Part shown: one piece after another, positions 24,711-33,274 of the stretch
Layout of the letters: every line of letters starts with the position of its first letter
Position numbering within the stretch: position 1 is the first letter of the stretch
Source of the DNA: an uncultured Planctomycetota bacterium
Lineage (GTDB): Bacteria; Planctomycetota; Phycisphaerae; UBA1845; Fen-1342
Direction: 5' to 3'
Assembly: GCA_900696535.1 (NCBI GenBank)
Contig: CAADGM010000019.1
Location: forward strand, 1-41,479
DNA: 41,479 bases
Notes under the pieces: generated by a model
What the model was told of the DNA's origin: nothing
The model's database searches: none
Seen by the model: the letters and a program-made list of their open reading frames with translations, nothing else
Translations under genes and position numbers: made by a program

Positions 24711-26534
24711 GTGGCGGCGACTGACCAGGACTATCGCCGAATCCTCATCGTCGACGACTCCGAGGCGATCCACGAGGACTTTCGCAAGGTCCTGGCCGCG
24801 TCGGAGCGCGTCAGCGCGCTGGCCAGCATGGAGGCCGAACTTTTCGGCTCGGCGGCGGCGAGCCGCCCGCGCACGATCGGTTTTGAGGTGCACTCCGCGT
24901 TCCAGGGGCGCGACGCGTACGAGATGGTGCGTGCCGCGCAGGCGGCGGGGACGCCGTTCGCCGTCGCGTTCGTCGACATGCGCATGCCCCCCGGGTGGGA
25001 CGGGCTGGAGACCATCCAGCGATTGTGGGAGGTGGACCCGGCCCTGGAAGTGGTCATCTGCACGGCCTACTCAGATCACTCGTGGGGGAAGATCATCGAG
25101 ACGCTCGGTCAGACGGACCGTCTGCTGATCCTCAAGAAGCCCTTCCAGGCTGACGAGGCGCGCCAGCTCGCGCTCGCCCTGACCACGAAACGGCGCCTCA
25201 ACGCCGAGGCGCAGGCACGACGGGACGAGCTGGAGCAGGCGGTCTCGGAGCGCACGGCGGAGCTGGCCCAGCGAAACGCCGAGCTGCAGCGCGTTGACGA
25301 GGCCCGCGCGGAGCACGCGCGAGTGCTGACGGTATTGCTCGAGTACTCGAACAAGCTGGCCCAGTGTGAGCGTGTCGAAGACGCGGTGCGCTACACGCTG
25401 CGCTTCGCCGCCATGCTGACCCACTGTCGGCGCGTGTCCGTGATGGTTCCGGACGGCACTGGCCGGAAGCTCTACATCGCCGGGGCGATCGGAATCGACG
25501 AGCGCGTTCAACGACAGGTGGTGGTCCCGGTCGGCGACGGCATCGCCGGCAGCGTGTTCGCGGCGGGCAGCTCGTTCGTGGTCAACAATCCGGGTGAGTA
25601 CGTTCCGCGCAAGGACCACTACGAGTCAGAGTTCTTCGCCAGCGTTCCCCTGGTGTCACGGGCCCTGGTGTCCTCCGAGCACACGGTCGGCGTGCTGAAC
25701 CTCACCGAGCGGGACGGAAACCAGCCCTTCACGCCGCGCGAGATCGAGACCATCGACGTCATTGGGAACATGGCCGCTTCGGCCCTCGACGACATCCTGG
25801 CCCGACGCGCCCGCGACGAGGCGCGCGACACGATCGTCTCCGCGCTGGCCACCCTGGTCGAGTGCCGCGACGGCAACACCGGCAAGCACCTCGAACGCGT
25901 GACCGGCTACTCCCTGCTGCTCGCAGAGGCGCTTCGCGGGACCGAGATCGACGGCGGCCAGATCACAGCGGACTTCCTCGAGGATCTCCGCCGCGCCGTG
26001 CCCCTGCACGACATCGGCAAGGTCGGGATCCCGGACAGCATCCTGCTCAAACCCGGCCCGCTCACGCCCGAGGAAATGGCCGTGATGAAGCGGCACACGC
26101 TCATCGGCGAGGCCGCGGTGCGCTCGATGATCGACCAGGCCCCCACGACGCGCTTCCTGCACATGGCCCTCGAGATCGCCTCGGGACACCACGAGCGCTT
26201 CGACGGCACCGGCTACCCGCGCGGAATTCCGGGACGGAAGATCCCGCTCAGCGCGCGGATCGCCTCGCTCGCGGACGTTTACGACGCGCTGACGACCGTA
26301 CGCGTCTACAAGCCCGCGCTGCCCCACCAGCAAGTGCTGGGCATGATCGCCGAGGGATCAGGCAAGCAGTTTGACCCGGTCGTCGTTCAGGCGTTCCTCG
26401 AGCGCGCCGCGGAGTTCGAGCACCTGGCCACTACGCTGGCCGACGCCGACACGGCCCCGCCCCTAGCTCACGATGACGCCGAGGATGCGATCGTCCAGCG
26501 GCTGCGGGCCTCCAACGGCATCCTCGCCGGCTGA
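24711..26534 (+). CDS. Response regulator with REC, GAF and HD-GYP domains
   Basis: 607-residue cytoplasmic regulator. The receiver domain covers about 11-160, with the acidic pair D15/D16, phospho-acceptor D89 (FVDMRMPP) and the conserved lysine in ILKKPF; an insert near 40-62 lengthens it. A coiled coil follows at about 165-205, then a GAF domain at about 205-362 (VPVGDGIAGSVF, PLVSR). The HD-GYP phosphodiesterase domain occupies about 370-575 with H433-D434 in LHDIGKVGIPD and HHERFDGTGYPRG (GYP at 501-503). All expected metal ligands are present, so it should hydrolyse cyclic-di-GMP when phosphorylated. The start is GTG 24711 with GGAGGT upstream. No histidine kinase is adjacent, so it is probably an orphan. 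A GGDEF protein lies at the far right end of the window. Confidence 0.95.
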   Translation: MAATDQDYRRILIVDDSEAIHEDFRKVLAASERVSALASMEAELFGSAAASRPRTIGFEVHSAFQGRDAYEMVRAAQAAGTPFAVAFVDMRMPPGWDGLETIQRLWEVDPALEVVICTAYSDHSWGKIIETLGQTDRLLILKKPFQADEARQLALALTTKRRLNAEAQARRDELEQAVSERTAELAQRNAELQRVDEARAEHARVLTVLLEYSNKLAQCERVEDAVRYTLRFAAMLTHCRRVSVMVPDGTGRKLYIAGAIGIDERVQRQVVVPVGDGIAGSVFAAGSSFVVNNPGEYVPRKDHYESEFFASVPLVSRALVSSEHTVGVLNLTERDGNQPFTPREIETIDVIGNMAASALDDILARRARDEARDTIVSALATLVECRDGNTGKHLERVTGYSLLLAEALRGTEIDGGQITADFLEDLRRAVPLHDIGKVGIPDSILLKPGPLTPEEMAVMKRHTLIGEAAVRSMIDQAPTTRFLHMALEIASGHHERFDGTGYPRGIPGRKIPLSARIASLADVYDALTTVRVYKPALPHQQVLGMIAEGSGKQFDPVVVQAFLERAAEFEHLATTLADADTAPPLAHDDAEDAIVQRLRASNGILAG

Positions 26535-26601
26535 CGCGGGTCACCGCCACCGGCGCACCCGGCAGCCCCAGCGGTGCGCGACCGCGACCGTCTGCGACCG
26601 A

Positions 26602-26868
26602 CTCCGTACGGAGCAACAGCAGCCCGAAAGGCTGCGCGATCGCGACCGTGGGCAAGTCCGCCGCCTGCGACCCAGCTACAGCAGCGTGCCGCATCCCGAA
26701 GGGATGCACGGTAGTAGCCGGAGGCCAGTCCACCGCAGGCGGACGCCGCCTCCGGTTAAGGCACCGGATGTGAACCCGACCCTGCAAGGGTCGTCGAGTT
26801 CGGGCCGCGTGGCGTGGTCCTGTGCACGCCCTCCGCGCACATCCAACTGCGACGGCCCCTTCGCAGTT
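26602..26868. repeat. Hairpin-rich intergenic repeat element (REP-like)
   Basis: Six perfect inverted repeats stand in a row: CTCCGTACGGAG (26602-26613), GCAGCC/GGCTGC (26619-26635), GCATCCC-GAA-GGGATGC (26691-26707), CCGGAGGC/GCCTCCGG (26718-26755), GACCCT-GCA-AGGGTC (26778-26792) and AACTGCG/CGCAGTT (26845-26868). The word GCGCGACCGCGACCGT recurs slightly changed as GCGCGATCGCGACCGT nearby. Intergenic sequences of this style (CATCCCGAAGGGATG with GTAGCCGGAGG) are dispersed in planctomycete genomes from general recollection. The surrounding gap, 26535-26999, has no gene I can support. Confidence 0.6.
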
Positions 26869-26999
26869 GTGATGCGGCGTGGTCGCGATTCCGGTGGGCG
26901 GCCGCTCGGTCGCGACTTTCCTCGGCCCCCTCAACTGGATCGCCGCTCTCCGCTGATTCGCTCGGCGGACCTGACCCGGTATCTGCTCGCAACCCCGGG

Positions 27000-27209
27000 C
27001 TATTCGCCCGCCTTGCCCCCATCCCGGTCGCCGCCGGGCGCGGCCGGCGCGTGGCGCTGCTTCTGCTTCTCCTCGCGCGCCTGGGTTAGCAGCGTCTCGT
27101 ACTGCTTGAGCATCTGCGTCCCGAAGTGCTTGCTGCGGCTCACCTCGTTCCAGAGCACGAGCGCGCCGCCACACGCACAAGCCAGTACCGCCAGGAGCCA
27201 AAGCGACAT
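27000..27209 (-). CDS. Small single-pass membrane protein, hypothetical
   Basis: 69 residues: a transmembrane segment at about 2-20 (SLWLLAVLACACGGALVLW) followed by a charged helical stretch (SRSKHFGTQMLKQYETLLTQ, then AREEKQKQR) that could form a coiled coil, and a glycine-rich tail. ATG 27209 is preferred because the hydrophobic segment starts immediately after it; an upstream arginine-rich extension to 27320 looks non-coding. The Shine-Dalgarno is weak. It has no recognised family and stands alone between the hairpin repeat and the divergent apt promoter. The hydrophobic then charged design argues for a real gene, but short GC-rich frames can mimic this. Confidence 0.5.
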   Translation of the reverse strand: MSLWLLAVLACACGGALVLWNEVSRSKHFGTQMLKQYETLLTQAREEKQKQRHAPAAPGGDRDGGKAGE

Positions 27210-27528
27210 ACTTGACACCACCGCGCCGAAGCGCGTCGGCAAGCGCCCGCGAGTGACGAACTGCCGTCTAGCACGCTGGCGCACCGGGCTCCGACGCGTG
27301 CAGCCGGCTGCGCAGCGCACTGGCCATCTCGAGCACTATCGACGTCGCCGAGAGGGGCAGTTCAGGCACCCGCGGGCCGTTGCACGTACCGAGCACTGCT
27401 CCTACTATGACACGGCGATCTTGCGCGACCGGGCGCACGCCGCGGCGTGTGCGCTGCTACCGATGCGGCCGCCCGCCCGATCGTGGCCGCGCGACCGACA
27501 GTCCTGCTCGTGTACGAGGTACTGCCGC
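27210..27528 (+). promoter_or_regulatory. Apt upstream region with sigma-70 promoter at 27380-27408
   Basis: TTGCAC at 27380-27385 and TACTAT at 27403-27408 are separated by 17 bases, one of the best promoter matches in the window. It implies a leader of about 115 bases before apt. The rest of this 319-base gap shows no coding frame I can support. GAGGT at 27516-27520 is the apt ribosome site. Confidence 0.55.
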
Positions 27529-28086
27529 GTGACGCAGTCCGAGAAATCCTGGAGCGAGGTGCTTCGCGGGGCGGCCGACCTGAAGCGCCTGATCCGTGAC
27601 GTCCCGGACTTTCCCAAACCGGGGGTACTATTCAAGGACATCACGCCGCTGCTCGCACATCCCGCCGGACTGGCACTGGCCGTCGAACTGCTGGTACAGC
27701 CCTTCCGCGGGGAGCGCATCGAGGTGGTCGTCGGGGCCGAGTCCCGCGGGTTCATCTTCGGGACCGCGGCGGCCAAGGCGCTGGCGGTCGGGTTCGTGCC
27801 GGTGCGCAAACCCGGCAAGCTACCCGGGAAAACGCGGCGGCATACGTACGCGCTCGAGTACGGCACCGATGCGCTGGAAATGCACGCCGACGCCCTGCGC
27901 CCCGGGCAGCGGGTTCTGGTGGTGGATGACCTGCTGGCCACGGGCGGGACGCTCGGCGCCTGCTGCGCGCTGGTGCGCGAGTCCGGGGCCAGTGTCGCGG
28001 CCGTGGCGGTGCTGATCGAGCTGGTGTCGCTGGGCGGTCGGCAGCAGGTTGGCGACTGCCCGGTCTTCAGCGTTCTGGCCTACTGA
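27529..28086 (+). CDS. apt: Adenine phosphoribosyltransferase
   Basis: Salvages adenine with PRPP to AMP and pyrophosphate (EC 2.4.2.7) in the cytoplasm. 185 residues, close to the usual 170-185. Family features: DFPKPGVLFKDITPLL near the N-terminus, the GAESRGFIFG loop, VRKPGKLPG, and the PRPP-binding VLVVDDLLATGGTL. I chose GTG 27529 because GAGGT is eight bases upstream and family similarity starts soon after; the frame stays open back to 26473 through intergenic sequence, which is a GC artefact. It appears monocistronic, with its own promoter and a possible terminator behind it. No unusual residues seen. Confidence 0.95.
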   Translation: MTQSEKSWSEVLRGAADLKRLIRDVPDFPKPGVLFKDITPLLAHPAGLALAVELLVQPFRGERIEVVVGAESRGFIFGTAAAKALAVGFVPVRKPGKLPGKTRRHTYALEYGTDALEMHADALRPGQRVLVVDDLLATGGTLGACCALVRESGASVAAVAVLIELVSLGGRQQVGDCPVFSVLAY

Positions 28087-28189
28087 GTTCGCCGGCGACC
28101 TGACGTAACGGCCAGACACTCTGGAAGTTGCCGGCGGCGGAACAATGTGGTGCGGCCTGGCCGCGGCGCTCGGGCGTCGCGGGCTTGTC

Positions 28190-28234
28190 GCCGCCGCGAT
28201 TTCCCGGTAAACCGCTTCCGGTCGGCGGCTTTGG
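28190..28234 (+). terminator. Possible terminator between apt and the lipoprotein genes
   Basis: GCCGCCG (28190-28196) pairs with CGGCGGC (28223-28229) around a 26-base loop that itself contains CCGGTAA...TTCCGG. A short TTT run interrupted by GG follows. It may separate apt from the exported-protein region. Confidence 0.35.
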
Positions 28235-28299
28235 TGTGCCGACGACGAGCGAGGCGGTCGCCGCGCGGTGGTGCCCGCACCAGGCTGGAGGTTTTCCTC

Positions 28300-28824
28300 A
28301 TGACGGCTCGCGGGAATCGGACCGCTCGCTGGCTCGGGCTGGTGCTGGGCTGCGGCCTGCTGGGTGGCTGCGAGGTCGCCCTGGACCTGGTCAACCCCGC
28401 ACTGCTCAGCGCCCTGGGCATCGACACGACGTCAATCACGGGAAGCCCCGGCGTCGTGCTCGTAGCCTTCAACAACACGACCTCCGATCCGGCGATCTTC
28501 TACGCCTTCTCGGCGCCGAACGCGAGCAACGTGCTCGTCGGCTCACGGTCGTTCTCAACCCTGATCGACGGCGGCGACGTCGGCAACGAAGTCGTCGAGT
28601 GCCCGGTCCAACTGCTCGGGCCCGGACAGCTCGACGGCTCCGGCATTGGCACGCTGGCCGTCACCGTGGTGCCCGCGGACGGCACGAACACCGTCGACGT
28701 GAACTACACCGGCGGCCTGCTGCAGGAGGGCGTCGCCTTCCGCTGCGGCGATGTCATCGAGATTCGCTTGTCGCGCACCGCGGCCGGCTACGCCGTCGGC
28801 GTGCGCATCATTCCCGGACAGTGA
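28300..28824 (+). CDS. Lipoprotein, paralogue A of a local family
   Basis: 174-residue exported lipoprotein. A signal peptide ends in the lipobox LLGGC, so the mature protein starts with a lipidated cysteine. The body is beta-rich and has no recognised family. It shares a clear pattern with the next protein: LVNPALLSAL after the lipobox, PGVVLVAFNNTT, a VVECPVQLLGPG segment and a GGLLQEGVAFRCGDVIEIRL ending, each with a matching line in its neighbour. The two body cysteines may form a disulfide. ATG 28300 has GGAGG eight bases upstream; the frame is open earlier but only through low-complexity sequence. It begins a run of five same-strand exported proteins. Function unknown. Confidence 0.8.
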   Translation: MTARGNRTARWLGLVLGCGLLGGCEVALDLVNPALLSALGIDTTSITGSPGVVLVAFNNTTSDPAIFYAFSAPNASNVLVGSRSFSTLIDGGDVGNEVVECPVQLLGPGQLDGSGIGTLAVTVVPADGTNTVDVNYTGGLLQEGVAFRCGDVIEIRLSRTAAGYAVGVRIIPGQ

Positions 28825-28841
28825 CGCGAGGAGTACGCCGC

Positions 28842-29393
28842 ATGGCATGGCGATGGCGACTGCTCATCTGTGTCCTGGGCGCGTGGGCCGGCTTGGCCGG
28901 CTGCGGCGAGGCGGGCGGTATCCTCAACCCGTCGTTCGTGGCGGTGCTCTCGGGGAGCGACCAGGCCGCCTCGGTCCCCGGGAATGCGCCGGGCATCGTG
29001 ATCTACGTGCACAACCAGACCGACCGCTGGGCGACGATGACCATCTCGTACCGCGACCAGGACGGCTCCGTCCAGCAGTACACGACCACGCTGAACCCGG
29101 GCGACAAGAGCGGCCAGTTGCGGCTCTGTCCGATCGAGGAGATCACGCTCGGCAGCGTCGCGGATCTCCGCGAGGTGGGAGTCCGCGTCGGCGCCAGCAC
29201 CGGCGCACGGCCCGCTGACCTGGCCTCCGCCGCGGTCATCGAGGTCGAGCCGTTTGGCGTCCTGCTGCGCGACCAGGTGAACTACCTTTGTGGCGACTCG
29301 CTGACGTTTGTCGTCCGACCCTCGACCTCGCGGCCCTCGTCCGCGTCGGGCTTCGAGACGCTGGTGTACTTCCGCTACGGCAGCGGCGGATGA
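28842..29393 (+). CDS. Lipoprotein, paralogue B of a local family
   Basis: 183 residues, starting 17 bases after the previous stop, so the two are probably co-transcribed. The signal peptide ends in lipobox GLAGC. The body aligns by eye with paralogue A: ILNPSFVAVL, PGIVIYVHNQT, the cysteine-containing QLRLCPIEEITLG, and FGVLLRDQVNYLCGDSLTF. This suggests a gene duplication and a shared beta-sandwich fold with one disulfide. ATG 28842 has GAGGAG eight bases upstream; a second ATG five bases later is out of frame. No domain family recognised. Expected location is the outer or inner membrane surface. Confidence 0.8.
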   Translation: MAWRWRLLICVLGAWAGLAGCGEAGGILNPSFVAVLSGSDQAASVPGNAPGIVIYVHNQTDRWATMTISYRDQDGSVQQYTTTLNPGDKSGQLRLCPIEEITLGSVADLREVGVRVGASTGARPADLASAAVIEVEPFGVLLRDQVNYLCGDSLTFVVRPSTSRPSSASGFETLVYFRYGSGG

Positions 29394-29455
29394 GCCCGCG
29401 CTGCCCGCGACCCGATGCCAGCTTGTCCGGTCCTCTTGCAGTCCTGGAGTGAAGT

Positions 29456-32242
29456 ATGCAGCGCATCCAGCGGATCGGCGTGTGCGGCCTGCTCGTGATC
29501 GGCGCGGGGCTCGTCGCGGGCGGGTGCCCGGAGGGTGGGTCCGTCATCGAGTTCATCCAGGGCGGCGCGGCCGCGAGCACGACCACGTCTGGCTCGAACG
29601 CCGTCGAGGTGTTCACCCCGTCCTCCAACCTGACAGTCGTGGGTGGAACCCAGATCGAGGTGAACTGGCGCGGCTCGTCGACCTCGCGTTTCAGTTCGTT
29701 CAGTGTCTTCGTCGACCCTGACCAGATTCCCGACAACGGAAACGAGATCTTCGCGTTCCGAAACCTTGCCCTCACCGAGAACCGGGCCCTGGTCGACACC
29801 ACGCGCCTGGCCCGCGGGGCCTACAACTTCGGCGTCCGCCTCGAGGAGTCCGGCCGGGTCATCGTGGCGGACTACGCCCCCGGGCAGATCTCGATCGACG
29901 AGCGCCCCCGCATCTTCTTCACGCTGCCGCGTCAGAACCTCGTGTTCGATCGCAGCCCGCGCATCAATCCCTCCATCCAGGTGGCCTACACCCTGGAGGA
30001 CCCGGACTCGGTCAACACAGTAGAGGTCTACCTCGACCCGGACAACTTCCCCGGCGGAAACGAAATCCTCCTCTTCCGCAGCACCAACGCCACCGGCGAC
30101 TCGTTCTCGTTCGACCTGCCCACGGCCCAGTTTCCGGCCGGGGAGTACCGGCTCCTGGCGTCCATCTCGGACGCTCGTGCGACCACGGCCGTGTATGCCC
30201 CGATCACGATTCGCCTGAGGGCGCGCGTGGCCGGACCGGTCGATCTGCGAAACATCACCAACGCCGAGAGCCCGATCCGGGGCGCGGTCTTCGAGGGCTT
30301 CAACCCTCGGGATAACGCCGGTTCAGCAGTCTTCCCCATTCCGGACATCGACGGCGACGGCTTCGACGACTTCCTGATCGTCTCCCAGTTCGCCAAGCCG
30401 CGCTTCCAGACCAACCTCCAGCGCACCGGCGTGGGCGAGGCGTACCTGATCTATGGCCGGCAGCAGCGCTTTTCCGGCAACATCAATCTCAACTCGGTCG
30501 GCACGCTGCTCCGCGGCGACATCTACGCTGGCGTCGCCGAGATCCCCGAGCCCATTCGCCCCAGTCGCGGCATCACCAGCTTCACGGTGCTGTCCGACTG
30601 GGACAACGACGGCGTGCGCGAGTTCGCCTTTGGCGTGCCGTTCACGGACTCCCTCAGCATCGCGACGCTCGACCCGGCGGGCTACTTCCGCACGGGCGCC
30701 GTCGTCATCGCCGCCAGCGCATCGCTCGGTAACTTCGCCGGCGGCAACGTCAACCGCATTGGCGACTTCGGCGTCTTCGATGGCATCGCTGATGCCGCAA
30801 CGCAAGTGAATCCCGATTGCAGGAGTCTCATGACCTTCTACGGGCCGAAGGCGCCAACGCCGCCCGGAGGCGGCCCGACACTCTTCTACCGTTACTACCC
30901 TTCCGCAATCCCCGGCCCGGCCTTCCTGGGCTGCCGCATCTCGACCAATGAGTTCGGCGACCAGTGCGGCGAGGTGATCTCCGCGTACCGCTGCACCACC
31001 TTCGGGGCGAGCTGCGGGCTGATCATCTCGGTGCCCGGCCGCAATCCGGCGGTGAACATCACCACCGCGCCCAACCTGCCCGGTGCAGGCGTCACCAGCA
31101 TCTTCTTCCGTCGCCCCAATGGCAATCCCTGGGACCTCGCGAGCACTGAACTGCCACACGAGGGCCCCTACATGTACATCCTCGATGACCTGCGTTTTGA
31201 CGGATCGCCGGGATTCTCAACCGACAATGACAATGCCCCCCCGTGCTCCTTCTTCTTCACTGTGCCGCCTCCGACGCCCGTGCCCACGAACACGCTCCGC
31301 GTCTACGGAGGGTTCGCCGGGGCGCGACTGAGCGACTCCTACGCAGCGGGCGACATCAATGCAGACGGCATCGACGACATTCTCCTCGGCAGCCCGTTCT
31401 CGAACGGCGGCGCGGGTGCGTCGTTCGTTGTCTTCGGTCGCCTCGAGAGCCTGGTTCTGGAGCGCGGCGTGGGCGCCGAATTGGCGGTCGAGGAACTGGG
31501 CCTCCCGATGAACGCGAACGAGCTGCCGCGACGGCGCGTCTTCGACGGCCTCCGCATCGTCGGCAACCCAGGCGACCGCCTCGGCCAGTCACAGTCTCCG
31601 GCCGGCGACTTCAACGGCGACGGCATCGACGACATCGTCATCGGCTCCCCACAGGTCAACAACCGGCGCGGCGGCGCGGCGGTGTTCTTCGGCTCGCGGA
31701 CCGTGATCAACCTCACTGAGCGCGAGATTCCCTACAGCGAGTTGCCGCAGCGCGGGCTCGGTGTGCTGTTCGTCGGTGAGTCCCCCGGCGACCTGGCCGG
31801 GGCGCGCGTCGTCGGGATCGGCGACGTGGATCGTGACGGGTACGATGACATCCTCATCGCGGCCCCGGATCGCTCCGTCTTTGGCGATCTCAACTTCGAC
31901 GGCATCGCCGATACCGACCGCACACGCTGCGGCGTCGTCTACCTCGTCTACGGCGGTCCGGACCTGGTCCGTCGCGCGACACCCGGGGGCCAGCCGGGCG
32001 TGCTGGACCTGTCGTACATCGGAACCGAGCACCTGCCCGGAGCCGTCTTCATCGGCCGAAACAGCGACGATCAGCTCGGCGCCGGCATCGGCGAACAGGG
32101 CGATCGTTCGATGGGCATCAACTCCGCCGGCGACGTCGACGGCGACGGCCGGATCGACTTCTTGCTCGGCGCACCGCGGGCCGCGCCGCGCGACCGGGTG
32201 CGCGCGGGCGAGGCGTACCTCATTTACGGAGTCGGTGACTGA
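29456..32242 (+). CDS. FG-GAP repeat (integrin-alpha-like) lipoprotein
   Basis: 928 residues. The signal peptide ends in lipobox VAGGC (C24). Residues about 40-255 hold two copies of a related module, recognisable from VFVDPDQIPDNGNEIFAF and VYLDPDNFPGGNEILLF. From about 280 to the end there are six or more FG-GAP blades with calcium-binding DxDxDG-type loops: PDIDGDGFDDFL, GDINADGIDDILLGSPF, GDFNGDGIDDIVIGSP, GDVDRDGYDDILIAAP and GDVDGDGRIDFLLGAP, each followed by a YLIYG or VVFG strand. This predicts a beta-propeller on the cell surface, as in integrin alpha chains, for ligand or matrix binding. ATG 29456 has GGAG seven bases upstream. It lies amid smaller lipoproteins on the same strand. 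Ligand unknown. Confidence 0.88.
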   Translation: MQRIQRIGVCGLLVIGAGLVAGGCPEGGSVIEFIQGGAAASTTTSGSNAVEVFTPSSNLTVVGGTQIEVNWRGSSTSRFSSFSVFVDPDQIPDNGNEIFAFRNLALTENRALVDTTRLARGAYNFGVRLEESGRVIVADYAPGQISIDERPRIFFTLPRQNLVFDRSPRINPSIQVAYTLEDPDSVNTVEVYLDPDNFPGGNEILLFRSTNATGDSFSFDLPTAQFPAGEYRLLASISDARATTAVYAPITIRLRARVAGPVDLRNITNAESPIRGAVFEGFNPRDNAGSAVFPIPDIDGDGFDDFLIVSQFAKPRFQTNLQRTGVGEAYLIYGRQQRFSGNINLNSVGTLLRGDIYAGVAEIPEPIRPSRGITSFTVLSDWDNDGVREFAFGVPFTDSLSIATLDPAGYFRTGAVVIAASASLGNFAGGNVNRIGDFGVFDGIADAATQVNPDCRSLMTFYGPKAPTPPGGGPTLFYRYYPSAIPGPAFLGCRISTNEFGDQCGEVISAYRCTTFGASCGLIISVPGRNPAVNITTAPNLPGAGVTSIFFRRPNGNPWDLASTELPHEGPYMYILDDLRFDGSPGFSTDNDNAPPCSFFFTVPPPTPVPTNTLRVYGGFAGARLSDSYAAGDINADGIDDILLGSPFSNGGAGASFVVFGRLESLVLERGVGAELAVEELGLPMNANELPRRRVFDGLRIVGNPGDRLGQSQSPAGDFNGDGIDDIVIGSPQVNNRRGGAAVFFGSRTVINLTEREIPYSELPQRGLGVLFVGESPGDLAGARVVGIGDVDRDGYDDILIAAPDRSVFGDLNFDGIADTDRTRCGVVYLVYGGPDLVRRATPGGQPGVLDLSYIGTEHLPGAVFIGRNSDDQLGAGIGEQGDRSMGINSAGDVDGDGRIDFLLGAPRAAPRDRVRAGEAYLIYGVGD

Positions 32243-32284
32243 TCTGCACGTCGTCCGCCTCGAATGAGGCAACCAGGTGTACGT

Positions 32285-33097
32285 ATGAAACGGACGCAGC
32301 GAACCGTAACACTCACAGTCGTCGGACTGGCCAGCCTCTGGCTTGCGGCCTGCAACACCCAGACGACGGGGGACGCCGCGCGGGACCCGTTCCTCGCCTA
32401 CGTGCAGGCGTTCGGGATACCGAGCTCGACGTCGACCGACACGGGCACAGCCACCGCGGGCACCGGCACAACGACCGACGGCACGCTCTCGGCTGCCACG
32501 TTCCGGCGCAACATCACGCTGACACTGACCAACGCACATGCGACCGCGGAGGTGAGGACCCGTTTCATCGCCTGGGTCGAACTCGGAAGTGTCCGCAGCG
32601 GGCAAGAGCAGGACGCCCTCCTGGCCGACGGTTACGTTCAGACCGCGCGGCCCCTGGAGATCGGCTCCGCCTTCACGCTGCCGGTCGGGACGTTCATCTA
32701 CAGCGGCGACCGAACGCCCTTCCCCCGCGAGATTGCCCTCGGGCGCGCCGGCGCCACGGCAGGAACGGCCGGGAACGACCCGACCGCCGAGTTCGAGTTC
32801 ATCACGCCGGACGCCATCCTCATTTACTCCCAGCCGCCTGTTTCCTGCGACAGCGTGGCGTTCGAGTTCATCGAGAACGGCAGCGTCCCGCTGGGGCCGG
32901 CAACCTCCGGCGGCGGTCGCAAGACACTGGCTCAGGTCAACGTTTACCAGTGTGACCCGCTCAGGCCTGGCCTGTTTTATCGGGCCACGGGCGGAGCGAT
33001 TCAGGCGAATGAATTCCAGGAGGGCGCCTCGATTGCGTTCACGTTCTCGCCGGCGCCGACCGGAACCGCGTTCGCAACCGTGACCATCGGGCGCTGA
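32285..33097 (+). CDS. Lipoprotein, distant paralogue C
   Basis: 270 residues. The signal peptide ends in lipobox LAAC, followed by a threonine/glycine-rich linker (about 45-70). The body contains ITLTLTNAHATAE, reminiscent of the VAFNNTT and YVHNQT strands of the two paralogous lipoproteins upstream, and a C-terminal AILIYSQPPVSCDSVAFEF resembling their CGDxxxF segment. Similarity is weaker, so common origin is a suggestion. ATG 32285 is preferred over an ATG seven codons earlier because AGGTG lies just before it and the signal peptide starts there. Cysteines at two body positions may form a disulfide. No known domain. Confidence 0.75.
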   Translation: MKRTQRTVTLTVVGLASLWLAACNTQTTGDAARDPFLAYVQAFGIPSSTSTDTGTATAGTGTTTDGTLSAATFRRNITLTLTNAHATAEVRTRFIAWVELGSVRSGQEQDALLADGYVQTARPLEIGSAFTLPVGTFIYSGDRTPFPREIALGRAGATAGTAGNDPTAEFEFITPDAILIYSQPPVSCDSVAFEFIENGSVPLGPATSGGGRKTLAQVNVYQCDPLRPGLFYRATGGAIQANEFQEGASIAFTFSPAPTGTAFATVTIGR

Positions 33098-33274
33098 CTA
33101 CGGAATCGGGCGTCGTAAGTGTCGGTTTGTCAGGAAGACACGACGATGCGACGTTAAGATATCGGTAGCGTGGGCGTGAATGCTCGCGCTCGTCGGGAAG
33201 CCCGGCCCAGCGCTGGGCTTGGACATGGGCCGCTTGCCGCGGTTCGAAGCCTGTATCAAGTGAGGACAACGGCC

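Noticed and set aside
26473-27528. Long N-terminal extension of the apt reading frame
   Set aside because: The open frame runs through hairpin repeats and the promoter; apt similarity and a good ribosome site begin at 27529.
33127-33160. TTGTCA and TAAGAT as a promoter for the PKD protein gene
   Set aside because: The spacing is 22 bases, too long for a standard sigma-70 promoter.
33236-33260. GGTTCGAAGCC resembling a tRNA T-loop
   Set aside because: No acceptor stem, D-arm or anticodon arm can be built around it; it lies in the leader of the PKD protein gene.
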